From contig KV921086.1 of the NCBI GenBank assembly GCA_002081555.1, positions 1-48,655 on the forward strand: a stretch of DNA of 48,655 nucleotides. The letters run 5' to 3'. Shown here one piece after another: positions 40,421 to 48,655 of this stretch. A program made the position numbers and the translations under genes. Under the pieces are notes generated by a model, which was not told the DNA's origin, did no database searches, and worked only from the letters and a program-made list of their open reading frames with translations. The stretch is from Protostelium mycophagum. Its lineage: Eukaryota; Evosea; Variosea; Protosteliida; Protosteliaceae. Within the stretch, counting starts at the first letter, position 1; each line of letters begins with the position of its first letter.

Positions 40421-41950
40421 AGAATAAGATCGGAATAAAATTCAAAAAAATCGAGTTTTCGTGTGGCAGTTTTCGAATGGATTATCCGGATAATGTTACC
40501 CGGCGGACACGCGTTTGTACACCTCACAGTTGCCATACGATACACGGTAACGTTAACGTGTCACTCACAGCAACGTGGTAGTGGACATGATCTGATCATG
40601 AATGAAATCCGTGTTTTTGGTCGAAGATGTCAGAGGGCAGGGCACCTTGTTGTTTTTCACAAGTCTCTTACCGTCCCTCACCTGTTGATCACACATTTGC
40701 TCTCACAGCGGAAAGCCCATGCAAATGTGTTGGTGATATCTTTTGATAAAAAATTGCTTATTACTTTTATTTTCAGCTTTTGGTGTTTGTTCAAGGTGTG
40801 GCTGGATGTTGGGATTCTATTTCTCTGATCAGATCAAAGATGGCAAGGACAAGAGACTGGGTTTACCATTTGTTTTTATTTTGGGAAAATCAATTTCTTG
40901 ATAACATGCAAGGTGCAAGTTTCCGTTCAGAAGCTGAAATCACCAGAGAGCTGTCTGAAATAGCAAGAAGGATTTGATGTAAAATTATAGGGGAGACTGT
41001 TCCTCTGGTCAATGCGCGCTCTAAAAATAGTCACTTCCAAAGCGCTGTAACCCTTATCGTGATTTGCGGTAAGGCGGCGTGCGCCTTGAAAGGAGCTTGC
41101 ATAGAGAAGCGAGCCGTTTTCAAATATTTTTTAACCGGTTTGGAGAAAAGCTCGGGAGATCCCTGCCGAAGGCAAACGAATTTTGCAGCACAAGTCAGCT
41201 TAATGCATCTCAAAGACCGGAAGAACCAAAGAATTGAATTCCGGGCATGGGTATTAAGCGCATTCGTCACCAAGTTCATCACCCTCGAAACCATTTTTTG
41301 AGCTGGGTCGCATGAACCTTCTCAAAATAAGAGTGGTTGCCTTCGCAGAGCAAATAAGCTTTCGGACTTTCCGCGACACGTGACTCCAGAAGCTGTTAAT
41401 ATCGAAAAATTGCGAAACTCCCATGCGAAAGACGTGCGAAAGAGGGATGTGATTGAGGCTCGAATCATCGTGCCGATTCGATCTGATGTAAAACACGGAC
41501 AAATAGGCAATTGTTCCAGAAGCAAATCAATCATATAGAGAGTCACCTAAGATTGGATCGATGGCGTCACTCTCTTCTAGATCGAAATCAAACACGCATC
41601 TCTCTGGTGATTAGCAGCTCCTTCAACCAGACTAAAATTTAAAACGTTTAGATACGATCAAAAAGAAATTATCAGGCTTTGGATCACCCACCATCTCCAG
41701 CACGGTAATGATAAATAGAAGCTAGCTCTCATCGGAACAGGAAAAAGCACCAAAGAATGCACGTTCAGTTCCAGAGCTAGGAAGGGCTAATTCTACAGTG
41801 AGTGTTTGATGTCTGTTCTTTTTGCCACATCCTCATTCGGACGGATTGAGAATACTAATTCGTGACAACTGATCAGAGACAGCTCATAACGGATAAAGAG
41901 AAAAGAGAGGGTCAGTGGTCCATCAGCAATTATGATTACAAGCAGGTGAA
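40421..41950. other. Intergenic region with repeat copy 3
   Basis: AATAAA occurs near 40435. Repeat family A copy 3 lies at 40495-40585. The remaining 1.3 kb shows open frames up to about 120 codons but no domain. Exons upstream of the PH-ArfGAP gene could hide here; I could not find them. Confidence 0.4.
40495..40585 (-). repeat. Dispersed repeat family A, copy 3 (reverse orientation)
   Basis: Its reverse complement follows copy 2 block by block: CACGTTGCTGTG-like start, ACGTTAACGTTACCGTGTATC, ATGTACAAA-like block, CGTGTCCGCC and GGTAAC. It is shorter and more diverged than the first pair. Confidence 0.6.
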
Positions 41951-43643
41951 ATGTCATTCCGACACTTTGACGCATCGTCATTTCTGAAGGATCATCGTGA
42001 CCGAGAACAGTTTGTGCACTCTGGCCCCATACAAATGCAAAGAAGACAAGGGTCCAAATGGACTTCGAAGTTTGGAATTTTAACACAAACGCAGATGCTC
42101 GTCCACTCGGCAAAAGTGAAATTTTTATTATTTTTAATATTATTTAAAAGTCATTTATGTCACTTATTGACTCAGAAATTGTCTAAGCAACCGTATGTCT
42201 ACGATATACAACTCGGCTCTGCCTCAGGTGAGAGATCTATATTTCGCGCCAATATAAAATTCAAATTTCGAATAGCTGGCCCAGTGAAAGACGGCCGGCA
42301 CATTTTCACACTGCATTTGCGCCAGGGTAATATTCGCTTTGCTACCGAAGAGTAAGTAAAAATAATTATTGTATTCATTTTCAAATAAAATAATTTTAAT
42401 TGTTGAATTTTGCAGCGAAATGCAAACACGGAGGTGGCTGCAACACATAAAATCTGTCTGTGAAGCTCTAACAATGGATGTCATAACAACACCAAGGATT
42501 GTCCAAGAATCGGATTCTGAAGAGGACGAAGCCCCAGACGACAACCTGCTCCAGATGCTAGAACTGCGGAAAATTCCCGGAAATGACGTCTGCGCTGACT
42601 GCGACGACCCCCGTAAGTGTCTCGTTGTAGATATCAAAAGATTCCGAAGAATATTGTCAGAATATCACCTTCGAGATTTTTCCCAGCCTCAATCGATTAC
42701 AGATCCTGAATGGCTGTCTGTCAACTTGGGGATTTTTATCTGCATACAATGCTCAGGAATACACAGGTCCCTGGGGTCACATATCACCAAAGTCAGGTCA
42801 CTCAACCTGGATATATTTGAGGATGAGCACGTTGAGGCACGTGATCTGATTTAATGATGATCGGGCAGAAAGAAACGGCCGGAAGAGCTCGTTAAGGACC
42901 GCAAAAATCGCGGTTTCTTACCGTACCGTTTCTATTTCCGTGTGCAGTGAATTATATCTCCACGTCAACTTCGTACGAATCTCAAAATATGCAGAAGTCT
43001 CACACTGCAGAAAAAAAGCATACTTTAGATGTTTATATCAATCACCTTAACGGTTCCTGAAAGTATTCACAGAAAGTTAAGGCCACGGGGAATTCAAAGG
43101 CGAACGGAATTTGGGAGGGGAACGTCCCATCTACAACTAGATTAATACGACCCTGTGCGACCTCAGAAGTGTGAGTGATTACAAATCCGCGGTTGACTCT
43201 TTTCTCCGGGGATGTTTGCGTCATCCTAACGGGTTTGTCTGTCAGCTCTGCGCATTAAGGTCTTATCTTCTGGTTGTAGATGGTCATCTCCCAAATAGTT
43301 CTCATCACCAGATGTCATCTGATTTTTGAGAAGCGAAGACAGACGGCGCTGGATCACCGCAAAATACGATTTCGTCTGTTTTAAGAAGGAAGAGGCACCC
43401 TCACAACCCTCTGAAGAAAAAGAAACTGTGCCTTCTTTCGAAATGTACACAGAGGATTCCGGGGTAAGCTCATCCAAACGTCACGTCAGTATGACATTAC
43501 CCGGCAGATCTCCGCCAGCAACCGGAACAAGGCCGAAGAGAGCGACACGACAAACCTCCGACAAACATACCCCTCGGAAACCGCAGAAAATCCGCCCCTG
43601 CAGAGGAAAATGGCCCGGAGGGATGCTTTTTATCTCGCAGTGA
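41951..43643 (+). CDS. PH and ArfGAP domain protein (ACAP/centaurin type)
   Basis: From ATG 41951, the PH domain reads FVHSGPIQMQRRQGSKWTSK, FGILTQTQMLV, PYVYDIQLGSAS, GRHIFTLHL and the C-terminal helix RRWLQHIKSVCE with the invariant Trp. The ArfGAP zinc finger follows: NDVCADCDDP, DPEWLSVNLGIFICIQCSGI (CxxC...CxxC), then HRSLGSHITKVRSLNLD with the catalytic Arg. Further exons give GNSKANGIWEGNVPS and SEDRRRWITAKYDFVCF, and a basic Pro/Ser/Lys tail to TGA. It should bind phosphoinositides and stimulate GTP hydrolysis on Arf in membrane traffic. No BAR domain is seen upstream, so the 5' end may be incomplete. Confidence 0.82.
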
Positions 43644-43703
43644 TTGCGATGTTGATGAGCCTCTGGGTAGCAAGGGAGATTTTGTGATAAAGGAGTTCGG
43701 AGA

Positions 43704-44054
43704 TTAAAAGCCCGTAACATCATTCCAGTGGTCTGCGACTTTTTCGGTCGGAGGAAAAAAAGGGCGGAATTTCGGATGAATTTCTTCGAGAGCAATATCT
43801 TTATTATCCGAGATGAGGTGACCTTTTGGTTGCATATTTCCCCGCTTATCACCATCCTCTTGCCCTGCATTTGAGCTGCATTCTTTATCACCTTCGGGCA
43901 ATATAAGAGTTGGGGTGCTACTAGGGATACGGGTTTTTGCGGGTTGAGAAGATTTTGCAAATGACCCGTTGTTACTTTTCCGTTTCCTTGGCGACCATTT
44001 AATGACAGTTTTTTTCGTATTAGTACGGGGCACAGATCGCACAAGTCCGAGCAT
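43704..44054 (-). CDS. Hypothetical basic protein
   Basis: A 116-codon frame from ATG 44054 to a stop at 43704 begins MLGLVRSVPRTNTKKTVIKW and is rich in Lys, Ser, Pro and Asn. It has no recognised motif. It is convergent with the PH-ArfGAP gene and divergent from the AT-hook/GST gene, 179 bp away. It could be a real small gene or a chance frame; the Lys/Ser/Pro composition is not decisive. Confidence 0.35.
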   Translation of the reverse strand: MLGLVRSVPRTNTKKTVIKWSPRKRKSNNGSFAKSSQPAKTRIPSSTPTLILPEGDKECSSNAGQEDGDKRGNMQPKGHLISDNKDIALEEIHPKFRPFFPPTEKVADHWNDVTGF

Positions 44055-44233
44055 ATTATTCTTCGTAGGTCGCCGCAGCCAGGTCGCAAGGTTTAATAGA
44101 ACTATATAGAGGTCAGTTGAACACAAACAAATCGAGCAAGACCAAACGATCATCAACCCTCGAAGTCGTGCGACTCTGTCACCTTTTTATTTTTGTGAGA
44201 TTACATTCTGAAACTTTTACAGCTGCTGCGAAC

Positions 44234-46049
44234 ATGGAAGATTTGATAAGTCTCGCAAGAATAGCAGGTAGAACAGATTTTAGTCGTTTTGCTCGATTCT
44301 GATCGACATTTAGAATCAGTACAATCTCTTTCAGCGAGAGGCAAAGATAGACCTCGCAAGTACCAATTAGAGAGTGGCGAATTCTCTTCTGAACTTTTAC
44401 GTGAACACCTTTCACACATATTACCTGATCCTGAAGATCGCGACACCGTCGTCTCATTCTACGAAGACGACGATGAAGAGAGCCACATGGTCTTGGCATC
44501 CCTCAGTGGTATGAGCAGTGACTCGCAGCTGTCATGCTCTTCTTCACCACCATCCCCCTCTCCTTCGCCACCCCCAGAACTTAACACCCCTCTGGACAAC
44601 AAGAAGGAACTCGACTATAACGACAGCCAAAAGCGTGGTCGTGGCAGACCCCGCAAGCAACCAGACGGTGAAGACTACGACATCATAGAGGATCTACGCA
44701 GATCACGACCAAGCAAGAAGAAGAAGACCGACGAGACTGTGTACTCTGACGACTCTGATGAGACACAAGAAAAGAAGGCACCTGTCTCATCGAAGACCCC
44801 CACCACCAACTCACATTCTGTTCGTCGTGTACCATGCTTCTTCGCCTCCTGCACCCACAGCTACCGCAGACCCAACTCCAACATTGTCGAGTTCTCAGAT
44901 CGACCCCTCGTATTGCAAGAGAAATACAACGGCTACACCATTCGGTCGTGCAAGAAGCACCACGACTGGTGGCGAAATGCCAAGGACAGCACCCCTGGAG
45001 ATGGCAGAAAGGAGAGACCAAAGGGTCCTTGTGAGATCTGCAGAGGTCTGAACGAGTCGATCGGTCCCATCAAAATGTATAGCAACAGAAGAGGCATCCA
45101 GTTCTTCATCTGTGGAACTTGTGCCTACCGCCAAGCCGATGTCCTCAGCATACAAGTCAGCAAGGTGAAGATCATGGTTTGATCACTCGATCCTGACATA
45201 TTTAGGACTGCGCACCCCCTTCTACTGAAGTGATCACCATCCCAGGACCCACACGTTTTTCACCACCTCGCACAGCCTTAAGACACAACAACAGTGGGCA
45301 GATCATCGGCCACACCAAGGTGGCAAGCAATCACAAGTCTGAAGAAATCGTCTTCTACAACGCCTTCGATCCATTTTCCCAGAGGTGCGTGTCATCTCGA
45401 CATGGTACATGTCAAATTGACACGCGACAGGATCCATCTCGCCCTCATTGAGAAAGAGGCCACCTTCAACATGATCACCCCCAAAGATGGCTCCGACCTC
45501 ACCTGGCTTCATGAGGAGCGCCGCCGCAGCCTCCAGTTTTTAGAAGGCCCCGCCGTCAAACTCTCCGAGCGCTGTCTTTTCGACCCCGACACCTGCATCG
45601 AGTGGATAGAGGAGACCGTCTCCACCGGACACGCCCTGCTGCCACAAGACGCCATTAAGAGGGCAGAGGTCAGAAGTGCCGTCGCATTCATCAACCGGGA
45701 GGTGGCGCCCATCTACGGTCAACTCGCTACCGGACAGACGGAGGGCAGACACGAAGCTCTGAATCTATTATCCAACAGCTTCTCTCGCCTTTCTAAGATG
45801 ATTGAGGCTTCCTCACCCTCCCCCTATACGGCCGGAAATAGCATCACACTGGTACGTAATGATCACGCGACTACAACCGAGTGCTGACGTGTACAGGCTG
45901 ATCTTGCCCTCCTGCCTTTCATGCACGGCATTTTTTGTGGAAATATCCAGGGATTTCAGATACCCTCAGACGCTGGAAGGCTTTTGACCATCTACAACGC
46001 GTGCAAAAACCGCCCTTCCTTCAGACGCGTCTTCGGCTCAACAATATGA
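44234..46049 (+). CDS. AT-hook, Cys-rich and glutathione S-transferase-like fusion
   Basis: The first exon is MEDLISLARIA; a large exon follows. It holds an acidic/Ser/Pro region, an AT-hook (KRGRGRPRKQ, with RKKKKT-like basics after), then a Cys/His-rich block: VRRVPCFFASCTH, RSCKKHHDWW, KGPCEICRG and FFICGTCAYR, perhaps zinc-binding. Later exons encode a full GST fold: a thioredoxin-like part (EEIVFYNAFDPFSQR, IHLALIEKEATFN) and a helical C-terminal part (AVAFINREVAPIYGQL, SITLADLALLPFM, GRLLTIYNACKNRPSF), ending FGSTI. The usual CPF catalytic start is DPFSQR, like omega-type GSTs but with Asp in place of Cys. Joins across the 45180 and 45385 introns keep frame, so it is one protein. A DNA-binding GST is an odd pairing. 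Confidence 0.75.
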
Positions 46050-46712
46050 GTCAATTTTTGGAACAATTTTGGTACATTACGGATTATAAACTTAGAGGAA
46101 CGACTTTCTTTCACTTTTAGACGACATTCTTTATTTGTCGACGGCAAGTCTGCAGGTCTGTTTTTGTACAGTTTGCGCTGGTGAAAACTCCGGTCTTGAA
46201 CAGCGTAAAGAGTGACACCGGCTGGGTTTGTCTGGTTTTCCGTGTTTGATTTAGAAGACGTTTACTACCACCGCAAAACGGGAGATTGGATTACAAGCGT
46301 CCCAAGCAGAGGGACGAGCGAAAAGAGGTAGTGAAGTGTTCTATCATAAGGTCATAGATCTCCGGGTGACCTTTAGTAACCCCAGGATATTCCAAGAAGG
46401 CATCCACCGTTTGGTGTTGAATTTATTGTTCAATAAATTATAATAATAATTGTCGTGGCTGTACGTAATTTCAGACTCCGAGAAAGCAAAACAACCAGCC
46501 AAGAAAACGAAGACCTGTCGAAGTGATGAACTTTGGACGACACGACTATTTCGAGCTTGTTGGATGTGTGTTTTCCTTTGAGAATGCTCTTCATCAAATC
46601 TTGGAAAATTGTAACAGCAATCAGCGATGAATGTCGGTGAAATCTCGCGACAAATGTTGCCAACAAATCGACATCACACAAAAGAAAGAAAGACACAAGA
46701 CGAACACGCAAT
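46050..46712. other. Intergenic region, no supported gene
   Basis: This lies between the GST fusion and the metacaspase. Frames on either strand are short or low-complexity; the minus frame 46430-46711 has no domain. Confidence 0.4.
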
Positions 46713-48289
46713 ATGAGTTATCAAGGTGAGGTCGATGTCGATTGGCGTTTAGGTTATTCATGAACGATTTAGACGGAAATCCCATGCCTGGTTCTTTTAG
46801 AGCAGAAGGACAGCAGTTTGGCGGCCCACAACCAGGTTACGGCGCTCCATATGGAGCACCACCAGGTGGTTATGGTGCTCCTCCACCATATGGTGCTCCT
46901 GCGCCTTCATATGGCGCACCTGCACCTTCATATGGTGCTCCTCTGCCATATGGTGCACCTGCTCCTGGCGGTTATGGCGCACCTGCTCCTGGTGGTTATG
47001 GCGCACCTGCACCTTCTTATGGACAGAGTGCAGCACCACAAAGACCTCCAGAACCAGGATTTGTCAATACTGGACCAGTTAGCAGTGGCCAAGGACACAG
47101 ATTCGCTGCTCTAAATGGTCGTAAAAAGGCTCTCTTGATTGGAATCAATTACACAGGCACAAACGCTGCTTTAAGAGGATGCATCAACGATGTCGTACGC
47201 ATGAGAGAATTTTTGAAGGTAAAGTTAAGAAATTCAAACATGATCATGACGTCACATGCAGGCGAACGGATTTGTCGATTCTCCTAATACAATGGTGGTT
47301 CTTACCGATGATCAACAAGAAAACAGAAAGAGACCAACAAAGAGAAACATGATCGCGGCCATGCAATGGCTTGTACAAGGTGCTGTTTCTGGGGACAGTC
47401 TCTTCCTTCATTATTCTGGACATGGAGGTCAGACCCCCGATAAAAGTGAGTAGAGGAAGTCGTTCTTTCGCGTGATAAATTAATGTAGGCTTAGATGGTG
47501 ACGAAGACGATGGTTATGATGAGACCATCTTCCCAGTCGATTATAACCAGGCTGGGCAGATCATCGACGATGTGAGGAGCTTACAATCATCTCCGATTTA
47601 TTCTCATATGATCAGGAGCTCCATGACATTCTAGTCAAACCACTTGCCGCTGGTGTGAGATTGACCGTCGTTTTTGATTCTTGCCATTCTGGTACTGCTT
47701 TAGACCTTCCCGTCATCTACGATGCAGGAGGCAGACCACCTCAACACCAAGCACAAGCCGCCGTGCCCATGGCTTCCATTCCAGGTCTCTCTGGTTTCGC
47801 CAACGCTTTCTTTGGAGGTAATTCTTCAAACATTCTTAAACAAAAAATAAACTCTCTGAAGACTTGTAACTGTTCTGATCTATCTTTAGGAAATTCACTT
47901 TCCGTTGGAAGAGCCATCATGGACGGCATCAACCAGTACAATAAAGTGAAGAGGGGAAAACACACTCGCAACATAGAAGGCTTCGAGAGGTGTGTGTTCC
48001 CGCTAAAATCTTCGAGATATTGATCCTTTACAGAGACTTGGGAGCTGACGTGGTCATGTTTTCTGGCTGCCGCGATGATCAGACCTCGATGGACGCCAAT
48101 CTTGGAGGAATCGCGACAGGTGCCATGTCTTTCTCATTGATGGAAGCATTACAGAAGGGCCAAGGCAGAAACCTCTCTTACGCAGAGCTCTTGAAGGACG
48201 TGCGCACCATCATGCAAGGAAAGTTCAGACAGATCCCACAGCTGTCCACTGGCAGAGAGATGGACATGTCGCAACCATTCAACATCTAA
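46713..48289 (+). CDS. Type I metacaspase with Pro/Gly/Tyr-rich prodomain
   Basis: The first exon is only 13 nt (MSYQ plus one base, 46713-46725), joined to [18 protein letters not shown]. The prodomain repeats GGYGAP, PSYGAP and LPYGAP about eight times. The peptidase C14 core starts [17 protein letters not shown]. Its catalytic His is in [10 protein letters not shown] and catalytic Cys in [13 protein letters not shown]. The conserved [31 protein letters not shown] and C-terminal SLMEALQ follow, to TAA. Metacaspases cut after Arg or Lys and act in stress responses, cell death and vacuole functions. In Dictyostelium and Acanthamoeba, metacaspases have similar Pro-rich N termini and associate with the contractile vacuole (known for the Acanthamoeba enzyme). 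Confidence 0.92.
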
Positions 48290-48296
48290 GATTCAA

Positions 48297-48302
48297 AATA
48301 AA
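48297..48302 (+). terminator. Polyadenylation signal of the metacaspase gene
   Basis: AATAAA begins eight bases after the TAA stop. Confidence 0.55.
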
Positions 48303-48655
48303 AGGACCATGTCATTCATTCATCAAAATCAGGACTCGTATAACCCGTGACTTGGTGGACAATTAGCATTTCCCGGCATTTTTCGGTGCCTTCCTGGAAT
48401 TCTTGGCTCATTGCGATAAATTGGCACAAACGGTAATAAAGCAGCATAATTCGCGCTTGTGTGCATTTCGAGGAATTGCAAGTGTAGATGAGCATTTTTG
48501 GGCTCGCAATCGTCACAACAGCCATGGCTGACAACGAAGACCACACCTATCTGCCGAGAAGACACAGGATCATCTGCAAACTTAGCACCAAAGACGTCCC
48601 ATCAGCACATTTCTTCCACCATGTGCCGTAATGCTACATTAAACAGTGCATCCTT
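48303..48655. other. Window end, possible partial genes
   Basis: Minus frames at 48316-48546 end TGYTSPDFDE and could be the last exon of a convergent gene. On the plus strand an ATG at 48524 opens MADNEDHTYLPRRHR for 35 codons. Neither has a recognised domain, they overlap, and the window ends too soon to choose. Confidence 0.25.

Noticed and set aside
41059-41546. Overlapping 70-90 codon frames on both strands
   Set aside because: Both strands are equally open and neither translation resembles a known protein; judged chance frames in intergenic DNA.

Overview
The window is nuclear DNA of an intron-rich, gene-dense unicellular eukaryote. Genes are broken by many short GT-AG introns (often 40-150 nt), intergenic gaps are usually only a few hundred bases, and AATAAA signals sit on or next to several stop codons. 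The gene set (a tyrosine kinase with a Pmp-like beta-helix ectodomain, an F-box/JmjC protein, RasGAP, PH-ArfGAP, gelsolin-type repeats, and a type I metacaspase with a Pro/Gly/Tyr-rich prodomain) fits Amoebozoa best, perhaps a protosteloid or acanthamoebid-like lineage. A unicellular holozoan is the main alternative. This placement is inference; no rRNA or organelle marker is present.

Layout: 1-2060 holds little except a DDE-transposase-like fragment. 2068-2757 (-) is a small Cys-rich protein. 3707-6846 (+) is a 12-exon DEAD-box helicase with a mitochondrial-type N terminus. 7281-9594 (-) is an 11-exon FHA + BRCT protein. 10473-11961 (+) is an 8-exon CmcJ/AsaB-type oxygenase, bracketed by two direct copies of a dispersed repeat. 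12498-20736 (+) is a large receptor tyrosine kinase. 20995-21291 (-) is an HMG-box ORF and 21610-22330 (-) an unrecognised gene. 22458-28098 (+) encodes a C2 domain, a very long charged helix and three gelsolin-like repeats. 28136-28730 (-) is a four-TM protein. It is repeated identically across a 100-N assembly gap (28978-29077), almost certainly because two contig ends overlap. 29975-32310 (-) is an F-box/JmjC protein and 32676-33455 (-) a small SRPBCC-like protein. 34048-36841 (+) is RasGAP-START. 37531-40420 (+) is a DUF4139-like protein with an FG-rich insert. 41951-43643 (+) is PH-ArfGAP, 44234-46049 (+) an AT-hook/Cys-rich/GST fusion, and 46713-48289 (+) a metacaspase.

These genes do not form one pathway. 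Several are signalling or membrane-cytoskeleton proteins (receptor kinase, RasGAP-START, PH-ArfGAP, C2-gelsolin), but they are independently transcribed and their proximity proves nothing.

The most unusual property is at DNA level. A few short words recur far above chance in introns and exons alike: CGTTGTAGAT (roughly 80 copies and variants in both orientations), the palindromes GAAATTTC (about 30), TGACGTCA (10) and CTAWWWWTAG (at least 12), GC-rich hairpins GCGGCnnnGCCGC (about 10), and TACCGTG/CACGGTA pairs. In exons the first word encodes Val-Val-Asp or Ile-Tyr-Asn; in introns its TTGTAG end is often the splice acceptor. This reused vocabulary is the best candidate here for something undescribed.

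All splice models were read by eye from GT/AG signals, phase and domain continuity. The DEAD-box, FHA-BRCT and CmcJ models close in phase at every junction I checked. Internal exons of the receptor kinase, C2-gelsolin and DUF4139 genes are less exactly placed. Counts of words are hand counts.
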